A DNA stretch of 64,000 nucleotides from Nocardioides aurantiacus (GTDB taxonomy: Bacteria > Actinomycetota > Actinomycetes > Propionibacteriales > Nocardioidaceae), in contig NZ_RKHO01000001.1 of the NCBI RefSeq assembly GCF_003752505.1, positions 3,286,001 through 3,350,000 on the forward strand. Direction: 5' to 3'. Made by a program: the position numbers and the translations under genes. Shown here one piece after another: positions 44,295 to 52,909 of the stretch. Numbering within the stretch: position 1 is the first letter of the stretch; every line of letters starts with the position of its first letter. A model generated the notes under the pieces. It saw nothing but the letters and a program-made list of their open reading frames with translations. It was not told where the DNA came from and ran no database searches.

Positions 44295-45497
44295 TCAGTA
44301 CGACGGCTGCGAGGGGTCGATCTGGTTGACCCACGCGACCACGCCGCCGCCCACGTGGACGGCGTCGTCGTAGCCCGCGCCCTTGAGCACGGCCAGCGCC
44401 TCGGCCGAGCGGACGCCCGACTTGCAGTGCAGCACGACGGGCTTGTCCTGACCGAGCTGGTCGAAGACGTTGCCGTTGAGGAACTCGCCCTTGGGGATCA
44501 GCACCGAGCCGGGGATCCGGTTGATCTCGTACTCGTTCTGCTCGCGCACGTCGACGAGGGTGAAGTCGCGGCTGCCCTCCTCGCGCTCCTTGAGCATGTG
44601 CTCGAGCGTGGTGACCGAGATCGTCGAGCCGGCGGCGGCGTCGGCGGCCTCGTCGGAGACCGCGCCGCAGAACGACTCGTAGTCGATCAGCTCGGTGACG
44701 TCGGCGTTCGGCCCGCACAGGCGGCAGTTGGGGTCCTTGCGGACCTTCAGGGTGCGCCACTCCAGCTCGAGGGCGTCGTAGATGACCAGCTTGCCGACGG
44801 CCGGGTCGCCGATGCCGGCGAGCAGCTTGATGGCCTCGTTGACCTGGATCGAGCCGATGCTCGCGCACAGCACGCCCAGCACGCCGCCCTCGGCGCAGCT
44901 CGGGACCATGCCCGGCGGCGGGGGCTCGGGGTAGAGGCAGCGGTAGCAGGGGGCGTCCGCACCCTCGAGCGTCGGCCAGAAGACGCTGGCCTGGCCGTCG
45001 AAGCGGTAGATCGAGCCCCAGACGTAGGGCTTGTTCAGGAAGTACGCCGCGTCGTTGACCATGTAGCGGGTCGCGAAGTTGTCCGTGCCGTCGACGATCA
45101 GGTCGTACTGGGCGAAGATCTCCAGCACGTTGTCGTTGTCGAGCCGCTCGTCGTGGACGACCACCTCGACCAGCGGGTTGGTCTCCGCGATCGACTCCTT
45201 CGCCGAGACCGCCTTGGACTTCCCGATGTCGGACTGGCCGTGGATGATCTGGCGCTGCAGGTTGGACTCGTCGACCTCGTCGAACTCCGCGATGCCGAGC
45301 GTGCCGACGCCGGCCGCGGCGAGGTAGAGCAGGGCGGGGCTGCCGAGACCGCCGGCGCCGATGACCAGCACCTTGGCGTTCTTCAGACGCTTCTGCCCGG
45401 TCATGCCGACGTCGGGGATGATGAGGTGGCGGCTGTAGCGGCGTACCTCGTCGATGGTCAGCTCGGTGGCCGGCTCGACCAGCGCGGGAAGGGACAC
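44295..45497 (-). CDS. moeZ: Adenylyltransferase/sulfurtransferase MoeZ
   Basis: A 400-residue fusion of an E1-like adenylating domain and a rhodanese. It activates the C-terminal GG of sulfur-carrier proteins such as MoaD and CysO and delivers sulfur to them. The E1 part has VIGAGGLGSPALLYLAAAG, the metal Cys pairs CYRC and CRLCG, and the loop PSCAEGGVLGVL. The rhodanese part carries its catalytic Cys in VVLHCKSGVRSAE. GTG at 45497 has GAGGAG about nine bases upstream; the longer frame is spurious. It belongs functionally with moaE at 17632. Confidence 0.95.
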   Translation of the reverse strand: MSLPALVEPATELTIDEVRRYSRHLIIPDVGMTGQKRLKNAKVLVIGAGGLGSPALLYLAAAGVGTLGIAEFDEVDESNLQRQIIHGQSDIGKSKAVSAKESIAETNPLVEVVVHDERLDNDNVLEIFAQYDLIVDGTDNFATRYMVNDAAYFLNKPYVWGSIYRFDGQASVFWPTLEGADAPCYRCLYPEPPPPGMVPSCAEGGVLGVLCASIGSIQVNEAIKLLAGIGDPAVGKLVIYDALELEWRTLKVRKDPNCRLCGPNADVTELIDYESFCGAVSDEAADAAAGSTISVTTLEHMLKEREEGSRDFTLVDVREQNEYEINRIPGSVLIPKGEFLNGNVFDQLGQDKPVVLHCKSGVRSAEALAVLKGAGYDDAVHVGGGVVAWVNQIDPSQPSY

Positions 45498-45683
45498 GAC
45501 GACTTCTCCTCGGGTTTGCGGGGTTGCTGCGATGCACAACACGGCGCCGTGCGTGGCTGTTCCCGCCGGCGCCGCGGCTCCATGCTCCCCCGCGGGCCAC
45601 ACCGCTCCGGCCGTGCCCGCCATCCGGACGCCCCCCGCGGCTGCTGCCCGGCCACGGGCGAGCCTGCTTGTAGGCTTCGCCGG

Positions 45684-46352
45684 GTGAGCAGGATCGACGA
45701 GACTCGGCGCGACCCGCGGGAGGGCACCCTCCCGGGCGCCACACCCACCGGACGCGGGGTGCGCCTGCCGCGCCGCGCACGACGGGCGCAGCTGCTCACC
45801 GCCGCCCGCGAGGTGTTCGTCGCCCAGGGCTACCACGCCGCCGCGATGGACGACATCGCCGAGCGGGCGGGCGTCTCCAAGCCGGTGCTCTACCAGCACT
45901 TCCCCGGCAAGCTCGACCTCTACCTCGCGCTGCTCGACGAGTCGTGCGACGCGATGATCGACGCCGCGCGCGCCGCGCTGGAGTCGACCGACGACAACAA
46001 GCAGCGCGTGACCGCGACGATGCACGCCTTCTACCAGTACGTCGCGGGCGCCGAGGGCGCCTTCCGGCTGGTCTTCGAGTCCGACCTGACCAACGAGCCC
46101 GCCGTCCGGGCGCGGGTCGACCGCGTCACCACCGAGTGCGCCAAGCTGATCGCCCACGTGATCCGCGACGACACCGGCCTGCCCGCCGAGCAGTCGCAGC
46201 TGCTCGCGGTGTCGCTGGTCGGAATGGGCCAGGTCAGCGCGCGGTTCTGGCTCCAGGAGACCGGCACCATCCCCCAGGGTGACGCCGCGTCCCTGGTCGC
46301 CGGCCTCGCCTGGCGCGGCATCGGCGGCTACCCCCGCACCGACGAGCGCTGA
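45684..46352 (+). CDS. TetR family transcriptional regulator
   Basis: A 222-residue TetR repressor. The DNA-binding region at about 32-78 reads RRAQLLTAAREVFVAQGYHA and MDDIAERAGVSKPVLYQHFP, a standard HTH; the C-terminal ligand domain is longer and contains VSLVGMGQVSARFWLQ. The GTG follows TAGGCT by seven bases, so it is probably leaderless. It lies upstream of the DUF3107 gene on the same strand, matching the M. tuberculosis Rv3208-Rv3208A pair. The effector is unknown. Confidence 0.93.
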   Translation: MSRIDETRRDPREGTLPGATPTGRGVRLPRRARRAQLLTAAREVFVAQGYHAAAMDDIAERAGVSKPVLYQHFPGKLDLYLALLDESCDAMIDAARAALESTDDNKQRVTATMHAFYQYVAGAEGAFRLVFESDLTNEPAVRARVDRVTTECAKLIAHVIRDDTGLPAEQSQLLAVSLVGMGQVSARFWLQETGTIPQGDAASLVAGLAWRGIGGYPRTDER

Positions 46353-46437
46353 GGCGGCGCCGGCCCGCCGGCCGGTCCCGTCGCGCTCGGCTCCACCCAC
46401 CCCGGCACCGCCCGAACTACACGAGGAGGCCCTCCGC

Positions 46438-46659
46438 ATGGAGGTCAAGATCGGCGTCCAGAACGTCGCCCGCGAGATCACGATCGACACCACGCTCGAC
46501 GCCGACGCCGTCGAGGCGGCGGTCGCCGCGGCCATGGCCGACGGCGGTGTGCTGGCCCTGACCGACGCCAAGGGCCGGCGTGTGGTGGTCCCCGGCAGCA
46601 CCCTCGCCTACGTCGACATCTCCACGAGCGTCACCGGGACGGTCGGCTTCCGCTCCTGA
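46438..46659 (+). CDS. DUF3107 small protein
   Basis: A 73-residue protein of the actinobacterial DUF3107 family (M. tuberculosis TB9.4 type). It begins MEVKIGVQNVAREITIDT and ends with VPGSTLAYVDIS and a VGF strand, suggesting a compact alpha-beta fold. A CGAGGAGG ribosome site precedes the ATG. It follows the TetR gene by 85 bases. Its last 29 bases overlap the 3' end of the convergent HxlR gene. The function is unknown. Confidence 0.88.
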   Translation: MEVKIGVQNVAREITIDTTLDADAVEAAVAAAMADGGVLALTDAKGRRVVVPGSTLAYVDISTSVTGTVGFRS

Positions 46660-47056
46660 CGTCCCCGGCGGACCCGACGCCCCCGTCACCGGCGGGGGCG
46701 TCGTACGCCGCCCGGGCCTGCTCGATCACGCCGATGTGCTCGACGGCCCACGCCTCCAGCACGGCCAGCGGCCCGCTGAGCGACCGGCCGAGGTCCGTCA
46801 GCTCGTAGTCGACCCGCACCGGCACCGTCGCGTGCACCGTGCGGACGAGCATCCCGTCGCGCTCGAGGTGCCGCAGCGTCTGCGTGAGCATCTTCTGGCT
46901 CACCCCCTCGATCGCACGGGCGATCTCGCCGTACCTCCGCGGCCCGGTCGCGAGCACCCCGAGCACGAGCACCGTCCACTTGTCGCCGATCCGGTCCAGC
47001 AGCTGGCGGCTGGGGCAGGCCCCGGAGTAGGGGTCGGGTGCGTGGGTCGCGGTCAT
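46631..47056 (-). CDS. HxlR family transcriptional regulator
   Basis: A 141-residue winged-helix regulator of the HxlR/DUF24 family. The core is LLDRIGDKWTVLVLGVL, RRYGEIARAIEGVSQKMLTQ and TVPVRVDYELTDLGRSL. The conserved N-terminal Cys, in YSGACPSRQLL, is the redox-sensing residue in QorR- and YodB-type members. It is divergent from a quinone-reductase-like gene, the arrangement known for qorR/qorB. It probably senses quinones or oxidants through this Cys, which is inference. An ATG start at 47056 is used. Confidence 0.9.
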   Translation of the reverse strand: MTATHAPDPYSGACPSRQLLDRIGDKWTVLVLGVLATGPRRYGEIARAIEGVSQKMLTQTLRHLERDGMLVRTVHATVPVRVDYELTDLGRSLSGPLAVLEAWAVEHIGVIEQARAAYDAPAGDGGVGSAGDVRSGSRPSR

Positions 47057-47078
47057 GGCTCTCCTCGGGGTGGCTACA

Positions 47079-47092
47079 GCACTTCAAGGTGC
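47079..47092. promoter_or_regulatory. Candidate HxlR operator
   Basis: The imperfect palindrome gcacttcaaggtgc (GCAC-N6-GTGC) lies in the 123-base gap between the divergent regulator and reductase genes, close to a TACAGC -10-like sequence. It is a candidate binding site only. Confidence 0.35.
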
Positions 47093-47179
47093 CTGCTCTC
47101 CAACGGGAAGTGACCCGGGGCTGTTCCCGTTGCGCTCCTGCCGGGCCGCACCCGCGGCCCCACCACCGGGAGGAACCCC

Positions 47180-48034
47180 ATGTCCATCGTCGTCACCGGC
47201 GCCTCCGGCCACCTCGGCCGGCTGGTCGTCGAGTCCCTGCTCGCCCGCGGCACCGACCCGGCCCGCATCGTGGCCACGGCCCGCCGCCCCGAGGTCCTCG
47301 ACGACCTCGCCGCGCGCGGGGTCGAGGTACGCCGCGCCGACTACGACGACCGCGCCTCGCTCGAGAAGGCCTTGGCCGGCGCCGAGCGGGTGCTGCTGGT
47401 CTCCGGGACCGCGTTCGGCCGGCGCGTCGCCCAGCACACGGCCGTGATCGAGGCCGCCGTGGCCGCCGGGGCCTCGCTGGTCGCCTACACCTCGGCGCCG
47501 CGCGCGAGCACCACCTCGCTGCTGCTCGCCGCCGAGCACGCCGCCACGGAGGAGGTGCTCCTCGCCGCCGACGTCGACCACGTGCTGCTCCGCAACGCGT
47601 GGTACGTCGAGAACTACACCGACCAGCTCCCGACGTACGCCGAGCACGGGCTGGTCGGCGCCACGGGCGAGGGGCGCGTCAGCCTCGCCCTGCGCCGGGA
47701 GTACGCCGAGGCGGCCGCGGCCGTGCTGGTCGGCGACGGCCACGCCGGCCGGACCTACGAGCTCGGCGGACCCGCCGTCACCCTGGGCGAGCTCGCCGCC
47801 CAGATCGGTGGGGCGAGCGGCCGGGAGATCGGCCACACCGACCTCGACGTCGCGGCCCTCCAGCAGGTGCTCGAGGGCGCCGGGGTGCCCGGACCCGCCG
47901 CGGAGGTCTTCGCCGACGTCGACCGCGGCATCGCCGAGGGCGAGCTGCTGGTGCCGACCCACGACCTGGCCCGGCTGCTCGGCCGGGAGCCGCTGGCGGT
48001 GGCCGATGCCGTGCGCGAGGCGCTGCGGGCCTGA
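47180..48034 (+). CDS. NAD(P)H-binding quinone reductase-like protein (QorB/NmrA type)
   Basis: A 284-residue atypical SDR. The N-terminal VVTGASGHLGRLVVESLL gives the NAD(P)-binding GxxGxxG, and VLLRNAWYVENY plus REYAEAAAAVLV are typical of the QorB/NmrA-like group, which reduces quinones with NADPH. No YxxxK motif is needed in this group. The divergent HxlR gene strengthens the quinone-response reading. It ends before a strong bidirectional hairpin. Confidence 0.88.
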   Translation: MSIVVTGASGHLGRLVVESLLARGTDPARIVATARRPEVLDDLAARGVEVRRADYDDRASLEKALAGAERVLLVSGTAFGRRVAQHTAVIEAAVAAGASLVAYTSAPRASTTSLLLAAEHAATEEVLLAADVDHVLLRNAWYVENYTDQLPTYAEHGLVGATGEGRVSLALRREYAEAAAAVLVGDGHAGRTYELGGPAVTLGELAAQIGGASGREIGHTDLDVAALQQVLEGAGVPGPAAEVFADVDRGIAEGELLVPTHDLARLLGREPLAVADAVREALRA

Positions 48035-48050
48035 CCCGGCTCGGACGCAG

Positions 48051-48082
48051 CACGGCCCCCGTCATGGTGGACGGGGGCCGTG
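48051..48082. terminator. Bidirectional hairpin terminator
   Basis: Perfect 13-base arms, cacggcccccgtc (48051-48063) and gacgggggccgtg (48070-48082), around atggtg. It lies between the stops of the quinone reductase (plus) and the MFS transporter (minus) and can serve both. Confidence 0.85.
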
Positions 48083-48097
48083 GTGCAGCGGGGCGGC

Positions 48098-49693
48098 TCA
48101 GACGAGGGCGTCCTCGACGGCGCGGCCCTGCTCGGGCTCCGGCTCGGTCTTGCGGATCGTGGTCCGCAGCTCGGTGACCGGCATCAGCGACACCGCGACC
48201 AGGGTCACCAGGGCGACGAGCCCGGCGATCAGGAAGATCTCGGCGGTCGAGTCGGCGTACGCCGCCCGGATGGTCTCCACGACCGGGGCCGGGAGCCCGC
48301 TCAGGTCCAGCGTGCTGCCGGTGCTGCCGGCTCCCCCGCTGGTGCCCAGCGCCGAGGCGATCCGGTCGCTGACGCTGCTGGCCAGGACCGCACCGAGCGC
48401 CGCGACCCCGATGGTGCCGCCGAGCGAGCGGAAGAACGTGACCACGCCCGACGCCGCCCCGACGTCGGTGACGTCGACGGTGTTCTGCACCACCAGCACG
48501 AGGTTCTGCATCAGGGCGCCGGTGCCGAGGCCCATCACGACCATGTAGGCCGAGAGGTGCCACAGCGGGCTGGTGTGGGAGACGGTGCCCATGAGCAGCA
48601 GGCCGCCGGAGAGCAGCACGCCACCGAGGACCATGACGCCCTTCCACCGGCCGGTGCGGGTGATGTACTGCCCCGACCCGGTGGCGCCGACGAGGTTGCC
48701 GACGATGAGCGGCAGCATCAGCAGGCCGGCCTCGGTCGGGGTGTGACCGCGGGCGACCTGGAAGTACTGGCTCAGGAACACCGAGGCACCGAACTGCGCG
48801 ACGCCGACCGCGAGGCTGCCGGCGATCGAGAGCATCGTCATCTTGTCGACGATGATGCGCGGCGGCACCAGGGCGTCGGGGTGGCGCCGCTCGACGACGA
48901 CGGCGGCGGCGAGGGCGAGCAGCGTGCCCACCCAGAAGTACGCCGTCTCGCGCGACCACCAGGCGAAGCTGGTGCCGGCGAAGGAGACCCAGACCAGCGG
49001 CAGCGCGGCCGCCGCGGTGATGGACAGGGCGCCGAGGACGTCGATGCGGACCTCGCGGCGGATGGTCTCGACGTGCAGGAACTTCTGCAGCATCGCCAGG
49101 CCGGCGACGGCGAACGGCACGGCCACCCAGAAGCACCAGCGCCAGCCGAGGCTGTCCACGATGACGCCACCCAGGAGCGGGCCGGAGACGGTGGCGACGG
49201 CCATCACGCCGGCCATGTAGCCGCTGTAGCGACCGCGCTGCCGCGGCGGGATGATCGAGGCGATGATCGACTGCGTGAGCGCGATCAGGCCACCCATGCC
49301 GAGGCCCTGCAGGGCGCGGGCGGCGAGCAGCTGCGGCACGTCCTGGACGGCGCCGGCGGCGAGCGAGCCGAGGACGAAGATGCCGATGGCCAGCTGCACC
49401 AGCAGCTTCTTGTTGTAGAGGTCGGAGAACTTCGACCAGATCGGGCTGGTCACGGTCATCGCCAGCAGCGAGGCGGTGACGACCCAGGTGTACTGCGTCT
49501 GGGTGCCGTCGAGATCGGCGATGATCGTCGGCAGCGCCGTCGAGACGATCGTGGTCGACAGGATCGCCACGAACAGGGCGGAGAGCAGGCCGACGAGGAC
49601 CTCGACGATCTCCTTGTGCGTGGGCTCGGCGGTGGACGGGGCGGTCGACGAGGTGGTGCGCGCGACGGCGGACGGGGCCGCGGTGTCGGTCAT
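48098..49693 (-). CDS. MFS drug efflux transporter (DHA2/EmrB-QacA type)
   Basis: A 531-residue proton-drug antiporter with about 14 membrane helices. The DHA2 signatures are STTIVSTALPTIIADL at helix 1, the motif-A-like SDLYNKKLL, and ARALQGLGMGGLIALTQ. GYMAGVMAVATVSGPLLGG is motif C of antiporters. The ATG has AAGGA upstream and overlaps the marR stop (ATGA). The MarR-transporter operon suggests drug-inducible efflux. Confidence 0.94.
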   Translation of the reverse strand: MTDTAAPSAVARTTSSTAPSTAEPTHKEIVEVLVGLLSALFVAILSTTIVSTALPTIIADLDGTQTQYTWVVTASLLAMTVTSPIWSKFSDLYNKKLLVQLAIGIFVLGSLAAGAVQDVPQLLAARALQGLGMGGLIALTQSIIASIIPPRQRGRYSGYMAGVMAVATVSGPLLGGVIVDSLGWRWCFWVAVPFAVAGLAMLQKFLHVETIRREVRIDVLGALSITAAAALPLVWVSFAGTSFAWWSRETAYFWVGTLLALAAAVVVERRHPDALVPPRIIVDKMTMLSIAGSLAVGVAQFGASVFLSQYFQVARGHTPTEAGLLMLPLIVGNLVGATGSGQYITRTGRWKGVMVLGGVLLSGGLLLMGTVSHTSPLWHLSAYMVVMGLGTGALMQNLVLVVQNTVDVTDVGAASGVVTFFRSLGGTIGVAALGAVLASSVSDRIASALGTSGGAGSTGSTLDLSGLPAPVVETIRAAYADSTAEIFLIAGLVALVTLVAVSLMPVTELRTTIRKTEPEPEQGRAVEDALV

Positions 49694-50211
49694 GGACGTT
49701 CCTTCACAGCTGCGTGGGTGGTGGTGGGGAGCGGACGGGAGAAGGGCTCGTGGAGGCGTCGGCCCAGGTCCTCGACCACCGCGGTGGCCTGGACGACCTG
49801 CTCCACGTCCCAGTGGTCGAGGCGGTCGCCGAGCGCGGCACACATGGTGCGGCGGGCCTCGCGGAGGCGCTCGTGACCGGCCGGGGTGAGCGAGATCAGC
49901 TCGGCGCGACGGTCGGCGGGGTCGGTCCCCCGCGCGACGAGGCCGAGGCGGTGCAGGCCGGCCAGCTGGCGGCTGACGACGGAGGGGTCGACGCCGAGCT
50001 TGGCGGCGATGTGACCGGGGCGGATGGCCTCGTGGACGCCGACCACACCGAGGGTGACGAGGTCACCGCGGGACAGGTCGTCGGACAGCGTGGCCCAGTC
50101 CGAGCCCCGCGCCCTCACCGAGCGGCTGAACTCCAGCAGCGCGTCGAAGAGCCCGGAGACCGCCTCGGTACGCCGCGGCTCGAGGCCGGCGGCAGGAGAG
50201 GTCGTTGACAT
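49690..50211 (-). CDS. MarR family transcriptional regulator
   Basis: A 173-residue winged-helix repressor. The DNA-binding region spans about 65-115: IAAKLGVDPSVVSRQLAGLH and the wing RGTDPADRRAELISLT. It is the first gene of an operon with the MFS transporter and probably represses it until a drug binds. The ATG is six bases after a TATAGT -10 element, so the transcript is leaderless, and a palindrome covers the start codon. Confidence 0.93.
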   Translation of the reverse strand: MSTTSPAAGLEPRRTEAVSGLFDALLEFSRSVRARGSDWATLSDDLSRGDLVTLGVVGVHEAIRPGHIAAKLGVDPSVVSRQLAGLHRLGLVARGTDPADRRAELISLTPAGHERLREARRTMCAALGDRLDHWDVEQVVQATAVVEDLGRRLHEPFSRPLPTTTHAAVKERP

Positions 50212-50248
50212 AGGTCAACTATAGGCTTACTTGGTTGTCGCAAGCAAC
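50204..50248 (-). promoter_or_regulatory. marR-MFS promoter with two candidate MarR operators
   Basis: On the minus strand, -35 TTGCTT (50242-50247) and -10 TATAGT (50218-50223) are 18 bases apart. Operator 1, GTTGAC-ATAG-GTCAAC at 50204-50219, spans the start codon and touches the -10. Operator 2, GTTG-N7-CAAC at 50234-50248, overlaps the -35. Confidence 0.6.
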
Positions 50249-50324
50249 TTGTTTAGGAGTGAGTCCGTCCACTCCGCCGGGGAGCCTGGTGCCGCACCGG
50301 GGCCGCTTCCCCGGCGCAGCATCG

Positions 50325-50348
50325 GTTTCCCGAGGTCGCTCGGGAAAC
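50325..50348. terminator. Hairpin terminator after ferritin-like gene
   Basis: Arms gtttcccgag and ctcgggaaac, ten bases each, around gtcg. It lies about 43 bases downstream of the ferritin-like gene stop on the minus strand and shields the marR promoter. Confidence 0.75.
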
Positions 50349-50390
50349 TGTCACCGGCGACGACACCACCGCCCCACGGACAGGAAGGGC

Positions 50391-51128
50391 CTAGGAGGCC
50401 AGGCCGAGCTCCGCCATCCGCTTGGCGTGGTTCTCGGTGAGGCGGCCGAACATGCGGGCCAGGGCGGCGAGGTCCATGCCGGGGCGGTCGACGCCGCCGG
50501 CCAGCAGGGCGGCCAGCGAGTCGCGCTCGGCGGCGACACGCTGGGCCTGCGAGAGGGCCTCCCCCATCAGGCGGCGGCCCCACAGCGCCAGCCGGCCGCC
50601 GACGCGGTGGTCGGCGGCGATCGCACGGCGGACGCGGTCGACGACGAAGTCGGCCTGCCCGGCGTGTGCGAGGGAGTCGATGACCAGCTGGCGGGTGCCG
50701 GCGTCGAGGAACATGGCGATCTCGACGTAGAAGTCGGCGGCCAGCCCGTCGCCGACGTAGGCCTTGACGAGGCCCTCGAGCCAGTCGTTGGGCGCCGTGG
50801 CGGTGTGGAAGACGTCGAAGGCCTGCACGAACGGCGCGACGGCCTCGAGCGGGTCGGCACCGAGAGCGGTGAGGCGGTCCATCAGCGCCGGCACGTGGCC
50901 GAACTGGACGGTGGCCATGGTGGCGAGCGCGACCCTGTCCTCGAGGTCCGGCGCGAGCTTGGCGTCGTCGGCCAGCCGCTCGAAGGCGGAGATCTCGCCG
51001 TAGGTGATGACGCCCAGCAGGTCGACCACCGCGGCCCGGTAGGCCGGGTCGTCGAAGGCCACCTGGTCGGTGTCGTACGCCGTCGCTGCCGACGGCGCGG
51101 AGGTGTCCTCGGGCGACGGTTCGGTCAT
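50391..51128 (-). CDS. Ferritin-like fold protein
   Basis: A 245-residue all-helical protein of the actinobacterial ferritin-like (MiaE-related) family represented by M. tuberculosis Rv3210c. Four long helices include VVDLLGVITYGEISAFERLA and DFYVEIAMFLDAGTRQ, whose Glu residues are candidates for a di-iron site, although a full E-ExxH pattern is not clear to me. The ATG is six bases after TAGGGT. It is divergent from the DEAD-box gene over only 27 bases. Activity unknown. Confidence 0.8.
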   Translation of the reverse strand: MTEPSPEDTSAPSAATAYDTDQVAFDDPAYRAAVVDLLGVITYGEISAFERLADDAKLAPDLEDRVALATMATVQFGHVPALMDRLTALGADPLEAVAPFVQAFDVFHTATAPNDWLEGLVKAYVGDGLAADFYVEIAMFLDAGTRQLVIDSLAHAGQADFVVDRVRRAIAADHRVGGRLALWGRRLMGEALSQAQRVAAERDSLAALLAGGVDRPGMDLAALARMFGRLTENHAKRMAELGLAS

Positions 51129-51155
51129 GGGCGCACCCTACCGATAGGCTGGGCC

Positions 51156-52829
51156 GTGGGCCGCAGGCTCGATGCCCTCGCACCGCCTCGACGGCGGCGT
51201 CGCAGGAGTGCCTCTCAGCACCCCCGCGACGATGCCCTGCGAGCGGCTCGCCCTGGTCGTGACACGACCCCCAGACCATCGACCCGCAGCGTCGGGTCAC
51301 GCACAGAACAGGCCAAGATCCTGACCACCTTCCGAGAGCTCGGGGTGCTCCCCGAGATTGCCGAGGCGCTCGAGAGCGTCAACATCACCGCACCCTTCCC
51401 GATCCAGGAGATGACCCTCTCGGTCGCCCTGATGGGCACCGACCTGATCGGCCAGGCCCGCACGGGCACCGGCAAGACCCTCGCGTTCGGCATCCCCGTG
51501 GTGCAGCGCGCCATCGCCCAGCACGACCCCGACTACGCCGACCTCGCCGCCCCCGGCAAGCCCCAGGCCCTGGTCGTGGCCCCCACCCGTGAGCTCGCGC
51601 TCCAGGTCAGCAAGGACCTCAAGCTCGCCGGCTCGGTGCGCGGCATCCGTGTCCTCACCGTCTACGGCGGCGTCCCCTACGAGGGCCAGCTCGACGCGCT
51701 CGAGTCCGGCGTCGACGTCGTCGTCGGCACGCCCGGCCGCCTCATCGACCTGATGAACCGCCGCGCGCTCGACATCTCCCACGTGAAGTCGCTCGTCCTC
51801 GACGAGGCCGACGAGATGCTCGACCTGGGCTTCCTGCCCGACGTGGAGCGGCTGCTCAAGCAGACCCCCGAGACCCGGCAGACGATGCTGTTCTCGGCCA
51901 CCATGCCCGCCGCCATCGTGGCCCTGGCCCGCACCCACATGCGCCACCCGATGAACATCCGCGCCGAGTCGGGCGAGGACAACCAGATGGTGCCGGCCAC
52001 GGCCCAGTTCATCTACCAGGCCCACGACCTCGACAAGCCGGAGATGCTCGGCCGCCTGCTGCAGGCCGAGGGCGCCGACCTGATGATCGTGTTCACCCGC
52101 ACCAAGCGCCAGGCGCAGCGGATCTCCGACGACCTCGAGATGCGCGGCTTCGTGAGCGCGCCGCTCCACGGCGACATGGCCCAGGCCGCCCGCGAGAAGG
52201 CGATGACCAAGTTCCGCGAGGGCAAGCTCCAGGTGCTCGTGGCCACCGACGTGGCCGCCCGCGGCATCGACGTCACCGGCGTCACGCACGTCGTGAACTA
52301 CACCTGTCCCGAGGACGAGAAGACCTACGTCCACCGGATCGGCCGCACCGGCCGCGCCGGCGCCACCGGCATCGCGATCACCTTCGTCGACTGGGCCGAC
52401 CTGCACCGCTGGAAGATGATCAACAAGGCGCTCGACCTGCCCTTCGACGAGCTGGTCGAGACCTACTCCAGCTCGGAGAACTTCCTGCACGACCAGGGCA
52501 TCCCGAAGGGGATCAAGGGCCGGGTCATCCCCGAGGGCCAGGTCGTCATCGCCCGTGAGCCGCGCACCGACGGCCGCGGCGGCAGCGGTGGTCGTGGCGG
52601 CCGCGACGGTGGTCGTGGACGCGACGGCGGCAGCCGTGACGGCGGTCGTGACCGGGGTCGCGGCGGTCGCAGCGAGGGTGGCCGCAAGGAGGGCGCCGCT
52701 CCCGACGCCCCCGCCGCCTCGGGCCCCTCCGGCGAGGGCGGCGACGGCGCGAGCCGCCCGCCCCGCAAGCGCAACCGCAGCCGGCAGCGCACCCGCGGCG
52801 GGTCCCCCGCCGCCAGCACCGACAGCTGA
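51156..52829 (+). CDS. DEAD-box RNA helicase
   Basis: A 557-residue DEAD-box ATPase that would unwind RNA during decay, ribosome assembly or cold adaptation. Motifs are Q (FPIQEMTLS), I (ARTGTGKTLAF), Ia (PTRELALQ), Ib (TPGRLIDL), II (LDEADEML), III (FSATM), V (ATDVAARGIDV) and VI (HRIGRTGRAG). The 90-residue tail is RGG-like (GRGGSGGRGGRDGGRGRDGG), suited to RNA binding. GTG at 51156 lies five bases after TAGGCT and adds a basic N-terminal extension of about 50 residues. The next internal start would remove the Q motif. Confidence 0.93.
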   Translation: MGRRLDALAPPRRRRRRSASQHPRDDALRAARPGRDTTPRPSTRSVGSRTEQAKILTTFRELGVLPEIAEALESVNITAPFPIQEMTLSVALMGTDLIGQARTGTGKTLAFGIPVVQRAIAQHDPDYADLAAPGKPQALVVAPTRELALQVSKDLKLAGSVRGIRVLTVYGGVPYEGQLDALESGVDVVVGTPGRLIDLMNRRALDISHVKSLVLDEADEMLDLGFLPDVERLLKQTPETRQTMLFSATMPAAIVALARTHMRHPMNIRAESGEDNQMVPATAQFIYQAHDLDKPEMLGRLLQAEGADLMIVFTRTKRQAQRISDDLEMRGFVSAPLHGDMAQAAREKAMTKFREGKLQVLVATDVAARGIDVTGVTHVVNYTCPEDEKTYVHRIGRTGRAGATGIAITFVDWADLHRWKMINKALDLPFDELVETYSSSENFLHDQGIPKGIKGRVIPEGQVVIAREPRTDGRGGSGGRGGRDGGRGRDGGSRDGGRDRGRGGRSEGGRKEGAAPDAPAASGPSGEGGDGASRPPRKRNRSRQRTRGGSPAASTDS

Positions 52830-52838
52830 GCGTCGCGC

Positions 52839-52888
52839 GGGACGTCATGCGGATCGTGGCCTGGAGCCACCGGTCCGGATGACGTCCC
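52839..52888. terminator. Palindromic element after DEAD-box gene
   Basis: Arms gggacgtcat (52839-52848) and atgacgtccc (52879-52888) flank a 30-base centre. It starts 10 bases after the helicase stop and probably ends both convergent transcripts. It shares ggacgtcatgcg and an ATGACG end with the repeat units at 57285-57436. Confidence 0.6.
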
Positions 52889-52909
52889 GTGGTCGCGTCC
52901 GGGGCCGGT

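Noticed and set aside
46631-46659. 29-base overlap of DUF3107 and HxlR 3' ends as an antisense device
   Set aside because: Both proteins have good family matches to their ends; short convergent overlaps are common and no structure was seen.
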